A stretch of DNA of 64,000 bases, taken from the NCBI GenBank assembly GCA_938006335.1, contig CALLMF010000002.1, positions 62,001 to 126,000 on the forward strand. The letters are read 5' to 3'. Within the stretch, counting starts at the first letter, position 1. Each line of letters begins with the position of its first letter. This stretch comes from an uncultured Granulosicoccaceae bacterium (GTDB lineage Bacteria > Pseudomonadota > Gammaproteobacteria > Granulosicoccales > Granulosicoccaceae). Below are positions 18,796-29,921 of the stretch, in pieces. Position numbers and translations under genes: made by a program. The notes beneath the pieces are model-generated. The model saw only the letters and a list, made by a program, of their open reading frames with translations, ran no database searches and was not told where the DNA came from.

Positions 18796-20286
18796 TCAAT
18801 GCTCCGTGAGGCGGTCGAGGGCGTCCGGTTGGTCGAAGGTGCCAAGCTTGTCAACGATCGTCTCGCTGGCCTCGTTGAGGCCGATGATATCGACGTTGGC
18901 GCCCTCACGACGGAACTTCAGCACCACCATGTCGAGGGCCTGCACGCTGGAGATATCCCAGATATGCGCGCGGGATACATCGATCACCACATTTTCGAGG
19001 GCTTCGCGAAAATCGAAAGATGCGGTGAATGCGTCGCTCGAGGCAAAGAACAGCTGGCCTTCGACCACATAGGTACGCGTCCTGCCGTCGTCTGACAGGT
19101 GTGATTTGACACGAAAAATCTGAGCGATCTTCCAGGCGAAGAAGATGCCCGAGAACAGCACGCCCGTGAGCACCCCCAACGCCAGATTGTGCGTGAACAC
19201 CACCACGATCACGGTTGCCAGCATCACGATGGACGAGCTTCTCGGGTGTTCGCGCAGGTTCAGGATCGAGGACCAGCTGAACGTACCGATCGACACCATG
19301 ATCATGATGGCGACCAGGGCCGCCATGGGAATACGGCCCACCCAATCGCCGAGAAACACGATCATCAGCAGCAGGAAGATGCCGGCCACGAAGGTCGACA
19401 GGCGGCCGCGGCCGCCGGATTTAATGTTGATGATCGACTGCCCGATCATCGCGCAGCCGGCCATGCCGCCGATGAAGCCGGTGCAGAAGTTGGCGATACC
19501 CTGACCAACGCACTCGCGGTTGCGGTCGCTCTTGGTGTCGGTGAGTTCGTCAACGATCGACGCGGTCATCAACGATTCGAGCAGGCCCACCGCCGCAACC
19601 CCTGCCGAGTAGGGGAAGATGATCAGCAGTGTCTCGAGCGTAAGCGGAATGTCGGGCAGCAGGAACATCGGCAGCGAATCAGGCAGCTCGCCCATGTCGC
19701 TGACCGTGCGCAGGTCCAGTCCGAGTAGCAGCGAAATCGTGGTCAGTACCAGAATGCAGATCAACGGGGATGGCACCGCCCGGGTAATGCGCGGAAAGCC
19801 GTAGATGATCCCGAGGCCCGCGGCCACCATCACGTACGTCAACGGCGGTACTCCCACCAGCTCGGGGAGTTGTGCCATGAAGATCAATATTGCCAGCGCG
19901 TTGACGAACCCGGTGATCACCGAGCGGGATACAAAGCGCATGACGCTGCCAAGCTTGAGCAAGCCGGCGATGATCTGCAGCACGCCTGCCAGGATGGTGG
20001 CGGCGAGCAGGTACTGCAGGCCGTGGTCCTTGACCAGGGTGACCATGAGCACCGCGGTGGCCGCTGTGGCCGCGGAGATCATGCCGGGTCGTCCCCCGGT
20101 GATCGCGACGATGACCGCAATGGAAAACGAGGCATACAGACCTACCTTCGGGTCGACGCCGGCGATGATCGAGAAGGCGATCGCTTCCGGAATGAGCGCC
20201 AGGGCGACCACCAGTCCCGCCAGAATGTCGCCACGGACATTGCCCAGCCAGTCGTTTCGGGTGCCGGCGATTGCCGTGGATATCAT
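18796..20286 (-). CDS. SulP family anion (sulfate/bicarbonate) transporter with STAS domain
   Basis: RGDILAGLVVALALIPEAIAFSIIAGVDPKVGLYASF, TGFVNALAILIFMAQ, C-terminal STAS-like VVIDVSRAHIWDISSVQALDMVVLKFRREGANVDIIGLNEAS. Confidence 0.92.
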   Translation of the reverse strand: MISTAIAGTRNDWLGNVRGDILAGLVVALALIPEAIAFSIIAGVDPKVGLYASFSIAVIVAITGGRPGMISAATAATAVLMVTLVKDHGLQYLLAATILAGVLQIIAGLLKLGSVMRFVSRSVITGFVNALAILIFMAQLPELVGVPPLTYVMVAAGLGIIYGFPRITRAVPSPLICILVLTTISLLLGLDLRTVSDMGELPDSLPMFLLPDIPLTLETLLIIFPYSAGVAAVGLLESLMTASIVDELTDTKSDRNRECVGQGIANFCTGFIGGMAGCAMIGQSIINIKSGGRGRLSTFVAGIFLLLMIVFLGDWVGRIPMAALVAIMIMVSIGTFSWSSILNLREHPRSSSIVMLATVIVVVFTHNLALGVLTGVLFSGIFFAWKIAQIFRVKSHLSDDGRTRTYVVEGQLFFASSDAFTASFDFREALENVVIDVSRAHIWDISSVQALDMVVLKFRREGANVDIIGLNEASETIVDKLGTFDQPDALDRLTEH

Positions 20287-20590
20287 GCTGAGGTCCTGAT
20301 GCGGGCTGTTGGGGAATAAACGGTCGGCCGCAAGGGTAGTCTTGTCTGGCCCGCAACGTGCGTCACGACGCTTGTTCGGTGGTGGCGTATACTACTGACA
20401 TTGCCGGAGGGCGCAGGTTTGCGCGCCGGTACGACCCATCCCCTGGTTCAGCCTCTGCAGTGCCCTTGCGGCGTCTGTGGGTCCGCGTTTCATGGTGATG
20501 GTACTGAACCCCGAACAGGGGCCGCTTGGCGCATGAGCGCTTGAGCTATGAACATCCGGTGATCCACACCGCACTGAGCTACACAACCCA

Positions 20591-21943
<1,353 letters not shown>

Positions 21944-22010
21944 CCGGTTGACGGTCCTTTCATCCATCGGTCATTGGCGATCAACATCGCCACTCATGAC
22001 GGAGTAAGTA

Positions 22011-23039
22011 ATGCAGAACGACCCGGAAGACAAGGTCACACAAGGCGCAGACGCGGTAGGTAGCGGCGATGCGGGGACCGATGGCGTTGAGCCAATGGCT
22101 GCTGCAGCTCCAAAACGTACGCGTAAACCACGTGCCAAGAAAGAGCCCAAGGTTGCTGCGACAGCGTCCCCCGACGCTGCCGACGGCCCGGACGCCAGCG
22201 AGGCGGCGGCTCAAGACGCGCCCAAGACGCCACCCAAGCGGGCCACTACCCGAAGGGCGCCGCGCAAGGCTGCACAGAATGTCGAAGACGCGTCGACCGA
22301 GGTGCATGAAGAACCCATGACCCCAGCTGAGCCAGCAACGGCTGCCGCCGCGGCACCGGAAGGCGACGCCACAGCCGAGTCTGGCGGCGAGGGCAACCAA
22401 AGCGCTGCCGCCGACGCCAACGAGGAGCAGCCCCGTGAGCGGCCGCAGCGTCGCAAGCGCCCGGTCTACGGCGACGACGACTATGAAGAGCCAGGCGACG
22501 ATCGTGGCAACCGGCTACCGCCAGGTATGCGCCATGCCCTTGATGCCGACGAGGAAATCGAGGGCTACTTCGATGTCGATGTGGTTGAGGACGAGTCCTA
22601 CGGCAACGTCGTCAACATCAACAACCGCTTTCCGTCAGACAGCAACCTGCTGCCGAGCGAGCAACCGGCAGGTGGCCGTCGCCGCCGACAGAACGCCAAC
22701 AACCGCAATAACACCCCACGACGTGGCGCTGCCGCAGGTGGCGGACGCCACCGCCCACAGGGATCAGGCCGTCGACGTCAGGGTGGTGCGCCACGCCCCG
22801 CCGGGCAAGGCCAGCCAGGGCAGGGGGCACAAGGCAATCGTGCGCGTCGCGGGCGTAACCGCAATCCGAATGCTCAGGCAGGAGGGGCACAGGCAGGCGG
22901 ACAAGGTGGCGGCCAGGGGGGCGCGGCCTCCGGCGAGGCCGGTGCGGGCAATGCCTCGGGCGGACCGCGGCGCAATAATCGGAATCGTCGCAACCGTCAG
23001 CAGCGCAGTGGCGGCGGTGAAGGGTCTTCAGAGGGCTAG
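22011..23039 (+). CDS. Low-complexity, predicted disordered Arg/Gly/Asn/Gln-rich protein
   Basis: Complete ORF 67 bp downstream of rhlE on the same strand; Ala/Lys-rich N-terminus, acidic centre (YGDDDYEEPGDDRG...DADEEIEGYFDVDVVEDE), RG/RN/GQ-rich C-terminus. Confidence 0.75.
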   Translation: MQNDPEDKVTQGADAVGSGDAGTDGVEPMAAAAPKRTRKPRAKKEPKVAATASPDAADGPDASEAAAQDAPKTPPKRATTRRAPRKAAQNVEDASTEVHEEPMTPAEPATAAAAAPEGDATAESGGEGNQSAAADANEEQPRERPQRRKRPVYGDDDYEEPGDDRGNRLPPGMRHALDADEEIEGYFDVDVVEDESYGNVVNINNRFPSDSNLLPSEQPAGGRRRRQNANNRNNTPRRGAAAGGGRHRPQGSGRRRQGGAPRPAGQGQPGQGAQGNRARRGRNRNPNAQAGGAQAGGQGGGQGGAASGEAGAGNASGGPRRNNRNRRNRQQRSGGGEGSSEG

Positions 23040-23168
23040 GCGGTTGGCTTGAATGTCCACGTTCATGATGAAGAGCGTGACGGCAATTCTGTACCGCTCG
23101 AGCGCATGAGCGTGATGCCAATCACTGGCATACTTCATTGGCAGCCGCCAATCGAGAGGAGTAGAACC

Positions 23169-24017
23169 ATGAAAATCGGGTTTTGCATGCTTTTATGGAC
23201 AACATCAGTCAGCGAAGAACACTACCCGATTCTTGAAGATCTGAAGGCGACGGGCTACGACGGTGTCGAGGTTCCCGTGTTTGGCGGAGTGCCGGAGGAC
23301 TACGTCAAAATTGGGAAAATGCTCGATGAATTGGAATTACAGAGAACCGCCATATCGGTTATCCCCTCGCTAGACAAAAACCCGTTGTCTGGCGATCCAG
23401 ACACCCGTCAGGCGTCGGTCGATTATCTGAACTGGGTAGTCGATTGTGCTGCTGCCTTGGGTGCAACGACAATTGCTGGACCATTGCACCAGACACTTGG
23501 AGAATTCTCTGGCAGCGCGCCAACAGCAGACGAATTTGATCGTGCGCGACACGTGCACACGCGCGTTGGCGATCATGCCCGCAACTCAGGTGTCACTATT
23601 GCGCTCGAGGCGATCAATCGATTCGAGTCGTACTTTGCGAACACGATGTCTCAGCTTGACGACTACGTTGAATCTGTTGGTCATCCAGCCATCAAGACGA
23701 TGTACGACACCTTTCACGCCAACCTGGAAGAAGCCGATCCTGTTGCCGCATTCTCCAAGCACAAGGACAATGTGGTGCATGTGCACATATCCGAAAACGA
23801 TCGCGGAGTACCGGGGCGTGGTCATGTGCCATGGCAAGACACCTTCACGGCACTGAAGTCTTCAGGCTACGATCAATGGCTGACCATAGAGTCATTCGGA
23901 CGCGCCTTGCCCGAACTTGCTGCGGCAACGCGCGTATGGAGGGACTTTGCCGAGAGCGCGGAAGCGGTATACCGTGAAGGCTACCAAACGATCAGAAATG
24001 GCTGGGATCAGGCGTAA
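23169..24017 (+). CDS. Sugar phosphate isomerase/epimerase (xylose isomerase-like TIM barrel)
   Basis: MKIGFCMLLWTTSVSEEHYPILEDLKATGYDGVEVPVF, IALEAINRFESYFANTM, MYDTFHANLEE, VVHVHISENDRGVPGRGHVPW. Confidence 0.88.
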   Translation: MKIGFCMLLWTTSVSEEHYPILEDLKATGYDGVEVPVFGGVPEDYVKIGKMLDELELQRTAISVIPSLDKNPLSGDPDTRQASVDYLNWVVDCAAALGATTIAGPLHQTLGEFSGSAPTADEFDRARHVHTRVGDHARNSGVTIALEAINRFESYFANTMSQLDDYVESVGHPAIKTMYDTFHANLEEADPVAAFSKHKDNVVHVHISENDRGVPGRGHVPWQDTFTALKSSGYDQWLTIESFGRALPELAAATRVWRDFAESAEAVYREGYQTIRNGWDQA

Positions 24018-24111
24018 TACGGTGTTCGACTGTTAACGCGACAAGCGTTCACGCACGGAAGCAGGGCCCGCCGCCCGAGCAGCCAACCCTCATCCATGGC
24101 CCAGCCCGCAC

Positions 24112-25770
24112 TTACATGTTCGGGTAATTCGGCCCGCCGCCGCCTTCCGGCACCACCCAGGTGATGTTCTGGCTCGGGTCCTTGATATCGCAGGTCTTGC
24201 AGTGAATGCAGTTCTGCGAGTTGATCTTGAACTCCGGTTGGCCATCGCTCTCGACCACCTCGTACACACCTACCGGGCAGTAGCGCTGCGCGGGCTCGAG
24301 GTAGGCGGGAAGGTTCACGGTGATGGGCACGGAGGGGTCAGTGAGCTTGAGGTGCACCGGCTGCCCGTCCTCATGGTTGGTGTTCGACAGGAACACCGAC
24401 GACGGTTTGTCGAAGGTCAGCATGCCGTCAGGCTTCGGGTACTGTGGCGGGCGACAGGCATCCGCGCGCTTCATGGTGGCGTGATCGGGCGTGTCATCCC
24501 GGAAGTTGAACGGCAGGCGTCCACCAAAGAAGTTCTGGTCGATGTAGTTGTAGGCGCCACCGAAGTACATGCCGAACTTGTGCATGGCCGGGCCCCAGTT
24601 CTTCGAGGTCTTCAGCTCCTGGCCGGCCCAGCTGTCCAGGAAGGCGGTGTCGTACTCGTCAAGCGTGCGCTCGATATCGTCTGCCGCCAGCGCGGCAGCA
24701 ATGGTCTCCGCGGCGACCATGCCTGATTTCATCGCGGTGTGCGTGCCCTTGATCTTTGCAAAGTTCAGGGTGCCGGCATCGCAGCCCACCAGCAACGCGC
24801 CGGGCATGCTCATCTTCGGCAGTGAATTGAGTCCGCCCTTGACGATGGCGCGCGCGCCATAGCACACGCGTTCGCCACCCTCGAGCACGCTGGCAATCCT
24901 GGGGTGGGTCTTGAAGCGCTGGAACTCGTCGAAGGTGCTGAGGTGGGGGTTGTCGTAGTTGAGGTCGATGATCAGACCGACAACGACCTGATTGTCCTCA
25001 AGGTGGTAGAGGAAGGCACCGCCTGTGGTGCCGGTTTCCGACAAGGGCCAACCTGCGCCGTGTACCACCACTCCCGGCTCGTGATGCTCCGGCTTGACCT
25101 GCCAGAGTTCCTTCAGGCCGATGCCATAGTGCTGTGGCGAGCGGCCCTCGTCCAGACTGAAGCGCGCAATCATCTCCTTGCCGAGATGGCCGCGACAGCC
25201 TTCGGAGAACACGGTCACCTTGGCGTGCAGCTCCATGCCGGGCTCGTGGCTGTCCTTGGGGTTGCCATCGACGTCGAGACCCATGTCGCCGGTCGCAACT
25301 CCCTTGACGCGTCCGTCCTCGTGGTAGAGCACTTCCGCAGCCGCAAAGCCCGGGAACACTTCTACACCCAGCGCTTCGGCGCGTTCAGCCAGCCAACGGG
25401 TGAGATTGCCAACGCTCGCCACGAAGTTGCCATCGTTGTGCATGGTCCTGGGTGATGCCCAGCCGGGCATGTTGACGGACTTGTCTGCCCCGGTGAAAAA
25501 CAGGATTTCATCGCGCGTGACCGCTGTCTTCAACGGCGCGTTGTCGTCCTCGCGCCAGTCCGGAAACAGCTCGTCGATCGCGCGGGGTTCCACCACTGCG
25601 CCGGACAGGATGTGCGCACCAATTTCCGATCCTTTCTCGAGGACCACGACACTGATCTCGTTGCCAGCGTCGGTGGCGCACTGCATCAAGCGGCAGGCTG
25701 TGGCGAGACCCGCCGGGCCACCGCCGACGATGACCACGTCGAATTCCATTGACTCGCGCTCGGTACTCAT
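24112..25770 (-). CDS. Electron transfer flavoprotein-ubiquinone oxidoreductase
   Basis: DVVIVGGGPAGLATACRLMQ, GAHILSGAVVEPRAIDELFPDW, C-terminal 4Fe-4S region INSQNCIHCKTCDIKDPSQNITWVVPEGGGGPNYPNM. Confidence 0.96.
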   Translation of the reverse strand: MSTERESMEFDVVIVGGGPAGLATACRLMQCATDAGNEISVVVLEKGSEIGAHILSGAVVEPRAIDELFPDWREDDNAPLKTAVTRDEILFFTGADKSVNMPGWASPRTMHNDGNFVASVGNLTRWLAERAEALGVEVFPGFAAAEVLYHEDGRVKGVATGDMGLDVDGNPKDSHEPGMELHAKVTVFSEGCRGHLGKEMIARFSLDEGRSPQHYGIGLKELWQVKPEHHEPGVVVHGAGWPLSETGTTGGAFLYHLEDNQVVVGLIIDLNYDNPHLSTFDEFQRFKTHPRIASVLEGGERVCYGARAIVKGGLNSLPKMSMPGALLVGCDAGTLNFAKIKGTHTAMKSGMVAAETIAAALAADDIERTLDEYDTAFLDSWAGQELKTSKNWGPAMHKFGMYFGGAYNYIDQNFFGGRLPFNFRDDTPDHATMKRADACRPPQYPKPDGMLTFDKPSSVFLSNTNHEDGQPVHLKLTDPSVPITVNLPAYLEPAQRYCPVGVYEVVESDGQPEFKINSQNCIHCKTCDIKDPSQNITWVVPEGGGGPNYPNM

Positions 25771-25929
25771 GACTTTCTGGCCCTTGAGGATGATGTGGGT
25801 TCTGACACGAGTCGATTATACGGGCAGCGTAGCCGTACAATGGTCGGTTCCAGTGGTCCTTTGCGCAAGCATAGTGGGGCCAGATTCCGACCGTGGCTTC
25901 CCGGCGATTCCGGGTGTGATCCTGCGAAC

Positions 25930-28173
25930 GTGCACCCCGACAACAGTCTGTTCCCCTATGCCAATTGCGCCCGAGGCCTCGAGTCGCTGCTGCGCGACGA
26001 GCTCCTCGCCCTCGGTATTCCCGGTGTACAGACGCTCGGGTCCGGTGTGCGCTTTGATGGCGGTCTGGAGTCGGCTTATCGCGTCTGCGTGCATTCGCAC
26101 ATTGCCAACCGCGTCCTGTGGCCGGTTCATCAGGGCATGGCGGATACGCCAGAGTCGCTGTATTCCCTGGTGCGGGAAGTGGACTGGTCGCAGCACCTCG
26201 GTCAGGACGGCTCGCTGGCGGTCGATTTTTTCAGCGCGCAGTCAGCGATTACCCACACCCAGTTTGGTGCCTTGAAGGTCAAGGACGCGGTGGTCGACCA
26301 GTTTCGCGAAGCGTCGGGAGTGCGTCCGGATGTGGACCGCAACACGCCTGACGTGCGCCTGAATGTCTACGTCCATCGCGACAAGGCCCGGCTTGCCATC
26401 GATCTGTCGGGAAGCAGTTTGCATCGTCGGGGCTACCGTACGGGCGGAGGACCTGCACCGCTGAAAGAGACGCTGGCGGCAGCCTTGCTGTGTGCAGCAG
26501 GGTGGCCCGAACGTGCGGCGCGTGGAGAGCCCTTTGCCGACCCGATGTGCGGCTCCGGGACCCTGGTGATCGAGGCCGCGTGCATGGCGGCATCGCGTGC
26601 GCCCGGGCTGGGCCGGGACTACTTCGGTTTTCTTCGTTGGCGCGGGCACGACGCCGCGCTCTGGACACGAATCGAACAGGATGCCCGGGCCGCGATTCGG
26701 CCGGTGGTCGCCCCCATACGCGGATCCGATCAGAGCTCGATGGCGGTCAAGCTGGCCCGAGAGGGGCTGGCGGCTACCGGTGTCGAGGGCGATGTCGCGA
26801 TAGAGCAGCGCGAACTGTCACGCGGAACCGAACAGATCAGCGGATCGACAGGCTTGCTGCTCAGCAATCCGCCGTGGGGTGAGCGGCTACAGGCTGGGGC
26901 CGACACTTACCGGGCTATCGGCCAGGCCCTGTCGCTGCAGTATGCCGGCTGGGATTGCGGGGTGTTTGCTGCGAGTCGTTCGCCTCTTGCTGCCTTGGGG
27001 TTGCCACTCAAGGGGTGTCTTGATGTCGTCAATGGTGGTGTGGATTGTCAGTTGTCGATCGGAAGAATCCCTGCTCGACGACGAGCCATCACAGGCGGCC
27101 AGGTATCGCACGGCAGCGACGTCGGTCAGATCGCGGACTCAATGGAGGATCGTGCGCCTGGGATAACCACTCCTGGGATCGATATTCAGGCCTTCGTCAA
27201 TCGGGTGGGCAAGAATCTGTCTGCCTCTCGTGGCTGGCGGAAACAGCAAGGCATCCGTGCGCATCGCGCATACGATGCAGACCTGCCCGAGTTTGCTGTC
27301 GCCATCGATTGTTTTGATTGCGGTGAAGAGGGTCTGGAGCGGCACCTTGTGGTGCAGGAGTACGCACCGCCTCGTTCGGTGAACAGCGCCGTCGCAGCTC
27401 AACGGCTTGACGCCATCATGCACGCGCTGCCAGAGGTGCTGCAGGTTGAGCCGCAAAACGTCCATCTGAAGACACGTGAGCGTCAGCGCGGCACGCAGCA
27501 GTATCAGCGTCACACCGAAGTGCGGCACGACGAGCGCGACAGTGCATCGATCGTTCGGTATCTGCACGAGCGCGATATCGTCCACGAGCTGAACTTCTCG
27601 GACTATCTCGATGTGGGCGTTTTTCTCGACCACCGGCGTGTGCGTCAGCATGTGCGCGATGTGTTTGCCGCAAAACAGGGTGGACATTTTCTGAATCTTT
27701 TCGCCTACACCGCTACTGCAAGCGTGGCTGCAGCCGTGGGTGGCGCGGACAGCAGCTTGTCAGTTGATCTGTCGAAACGGTATTGCGAATGGGCGCAGCG
27801 CAATCTTGCACTCAACGGCGTCAGCGCCGAACGTCACCTGGTGCAAAGGGCAGATGTACTCGCGTGGCTGGATGAGCCAAGACGTTCCGCAGACGTCATT
27901 TTATTGGACCCACCCACGCATTCGAATTCCACTTCAATGGATCGCGACTGGGATGTTCAGACGGATCATGCTGCCACCATTGATGCCTGTGTGGACTCAC
28001 TGACTCCGGATGGTGTACTCATGTTCAGCAACAATTTTCGTGGTTTCAAACTTGACCCCACGCTGGCAGAGCGTCACGACATTGAAGACCGCTCCAAGTG
28101 GTCGCTTAGCCGGGATTTCAAGCGCAACACGCGCATTCATCGTTGCTGGTTCATCAAGAGGAGATCTGCATGA
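25930..28173 (+). CDS. rlmL: Bifunctional 23S rRNA guanine methyltransferase RlmKL
   Basis: THUMP-like N-terminus; FADPMCGSGTLVIEAA, LLLSNPPWGERL; second MTase VGVFLDHRRVRQHVRDVFAAKQGGHFLNLFAYTATASVAAAVGGA, VILLDPPTHSNS. GTG start at 25930 chosen. Confidence 0.93.
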   Translation: MHPDNSLFPYANCARGLESLLRDELLALGIPGVQTLGSGVRFDGGLESAYRVCVHSHIANRVLWPVHQGMADTPESLYSLVREVDWSQHLGQDGSLAVDFFSAQSAITHTQFGALKVKDAVVDQFREASGVRPDVDRNTPDVRLNVYVHRDKARLAIDLSGSSLHRRGYRTGGGPAPLKETLAAALLCAAGWPERAARGEPFADPMCGSGTLVIEAACMAASRAPGLGRDYFGFLRWRGHDAALWTRIEQDARAAIRPVVAPIRGSDQSSMAVKLAREGLAATGVEGDVAIEQRELSRGTEQISGSTGLLLSNPPWGERLQAGADTYRAIGQALSLQYAGWDCGVFAASRSPLAALGLPLKGCLDVVNGGVDCQLSIGRIPARRRAITGGQVSHGSDVGQIADSMEDRAPGITTPGIDIQAFVNRVGKNLSASRGWRKQQGIRAHRAYDADLPEFAVAIDCFDCGEEGLERHLVVQEYAPPRSVNSAVAAQRLDAIMHALPEVLQVEPQNVHLKTRERQRGTQQYQRHTEVRHDERDSASIVRYLHERDIVHELNFSDYLDVGVFLDHRRVRQHVRDVFAAKQGGHFLNLFAYTATASVAAAVGGADSSLSVDLSKRYCEWAQRNLALNGVSAERHLVQRADVLAWLDEPRRSADVILLDPPTHSNSTSMDRDWDVQTDHAATIDACVDSLTPDGVLMFSNNFRGFKLDPTLAERHDIEDRSKWSLSRDFKRNTRIHRCWFIKRRSA

Positions 28174-29273
28174 CTGTTTTTCTGGCCGAATACGGACTGT
28201 TCCTCGCCAAGGTAGTCACGGTCGTTCTTGCAGTCGGAATTCTGGTGACAATTGTCGCTGCGAGCATGGCGCGCGGGCGTAAGGACGGAGCAGAGGAAGG
28301 CCCGGACGCCGGCGAAATCGTCATCACCAAATTCAACGAGCGCCTCGAGGACTTCGAGGAGGCCTTGTCGATCTCGAGGCTCGAGCCGGCGATGCGCAAG
28401 CAGGCCAGCAAGGAGCGCAAGACCCGCGAAAAGGCCGAACGCAAGGCGGCAAAAGTCGCTGCCAAGAAAGCCAAGCGTCAACGTGGCAAGGGCGAGACTC
28501 TGGTCCCAGAGAACCCGAAGCCGCGAACCTTCGTGCTCGACTTCGACGGCGACATCCGTGCCACGGCGGTCGACAAGCTGAGTCGCGAGATCACCGCGAT
28601 TCTCACCAGTGCGACAACGGAAGACGAAGTGCTGCTTCGGCTCGAGAGTGGTGGCGGCACCGTCAATGGATACGGGCTCGGGGCGGCACAACTGGATCGC
28701 ATTCGCAAGCGCCGCATCCGCTTGACCGTTTGTGTGGATCGGGTCGCGGCCAGCGGTGGTTACATGATGGCGTGCGTCGGCAACAAGATCGTAGCTGCAC
28801 CTTTCGCCATGGTGGGCTCGATCGGTGTTGTGGCACAGATCCCCAACGTGCACCGCCTGCTCAAGCAGTGGAACATCGACGTCGAGCTGCTGACTGCAGG
28901 AAAATTCAAGCGCACACTGACCGTACTCGGCGAAAACACCGACGAGGGCCGTGCCAAGTTCGTCGAGGATATCGAGCGCATTCACGATCAGTTCAAATCC
29001 TATGTTGACGCCCACCGCCCGCAGCTCGACATAGAGACGGTTGCCACCGGCGAGGTCTGGTCGGGGCAGGATGTCGTGGATCTTGGCCTGGTCGACGAAT
29101 TGGGCACCAGCGACGACGTGCTCGGTACGGCCTGCGAGGGGCGCGAGGTGCTGGTGGTGAGCTGGCGCCAGAAGCGCAATCTCATGCAGCGCTTCTCTTT
29201 CGGTGTCGAGAGTCTCGCCGACCGCATCGTCTTGCGCTGGCTCGACAGAATCGCGCGTTCGCCCGAAATCTGA
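28170..29273 (+). CDS. sohB: Signal peptide peptidase-like protease SohB
   Basis: N-terminal TM; LRLESGGGTVNGYGLGAAQLDRIRKRRIRLTVCVDRVAASGGYMMACVGNKIVAAPFAMVGSIGVVAQIPNVHRLLK. ATGA overlap with rlmKL. Confidence 0.95.
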   Translation: MTVFLAEYGLFLAKVVTVVLAVGILVTIVAASMARGRKDGAEEGPDAGEIVITKFNERLEDFEEALSISRLEPAMRKQASKERKTREKAERKAAKVAAKKAKRQRGKGETLVPENPKPRTFVLDFDGDIRATAVDKLSREITAILTSATTEDEVLLRLESGGGTVNGYGLGAAQLDRIRKRRIRLTVCVDRVAASGGYMMACVGNKIVAAPFAMVGSIGVVAQIPNVHRLLKQWNIDVELLTAGKFKRTLTVLGENTDEGRAKFVEDIERIHDQFKSYVDAHRPQLDIETVATGEVWSGQDVVDLGLVDELGTSDDVLGTACEGREVLVVSWRQKRNLMQRFSFGVESLADRIVLRWLDRIARSPEI

Positions 29274-29292
29274 CCAAACGCTACCGCTTCGC

Positions 29293-29309
29293 AAGCCTGC
29301 GCCAGGCTT
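29293..29309 (+). terminator. Short hairpin downstream of sohB, possible terminator
   Basis: aagcctg-cgc-caggctt (7 bp, 3 nt loop) followed by a weakly T-rich stretch (ctgttggactttagttt). Confidence 0.4.
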
Positions 29310-29561
29310 CTGTTGGACTTTAGTTTCTTGTCTGTCGGCCGTTATTTATCTGAGTAACGGTCTGACGACCTGCGCTGCGCACGTCTGCGGTTTGTTTCGC
29401 GCGGATGCGGCTGAGAGCCTGGATTTACGGTTGTCACAGCGGAGTCCCGGGCCTTGCAAAGAATATCTGCACGGCAGAGAAAGCATGGAAACTAGGGTTG
29501 AAGTCCGCAGAGATTCGGGCGCGGAGTACCGCGTTGGACGCCTGCGGTCGGTGGTTATCGC

Positions 29562-29921
29562 GTGAGCGCCACTATCGACCAGACGGCGCTGGCGTCACTG
29601 TACGCGTTGAATCGACCTGGCAAGCCTGATGTTGCAGGGCGCGTCATCGGCATGTTTTGCGAAGATGCACCGGTGCTTGTCGCCGCCATTGAGTCGGGCA
29701 TTGCGTCCAATGACATCGAGTCGACGCGCATGGCGGCCCACTCACTCAAGTCCAGTGCGGCCTACGTCGGTGCAGTCTTCCTGTCCGAGGCGAGTGCTCG
29801 TGTCGAACGGGCTGCCCGAGAAGGCAACGTGTCGCAGTGTGCGCTGCTCGGCAAAACGCTGGAAGCCCTGTTGGCACACGCGATCACCGCACTCCACCAG
29901 GTGGAAGCGAAGGCTGCTTGA
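29562..29921 (+). CDS. Hpt domain phosphotransfer protein
   Basis: AAHSLKSSAAYVGAVFLSEASARVERAAREG; phospho-accepting His context HSLKSSA. GTG start. Confidence 0.85.
   Translation: MSATIDQTALASLYALNRPGKPDVAGRVIGMFCEDAPVLVAAIESGIASNDIESTRMAAHSLKSSAAYVGAVFLSEASARVERAAREGNVSQCALLGKTLEALLAHAITALHQVEAKAA

Noticed and set aside
28137-29294. 385-aa minus-strand ORF over sohB
   Set aside because: Antisense shadow; sohB is unambiguous on the plus strand.
29274-29561. Possible c-di-GMP (GEMM) riboswitch upstream of the Hpt/GGDEF-EAL genes
   Set aside because: Looked for the conserved GEMM core motifs and did not find them; only short hairpins are present.
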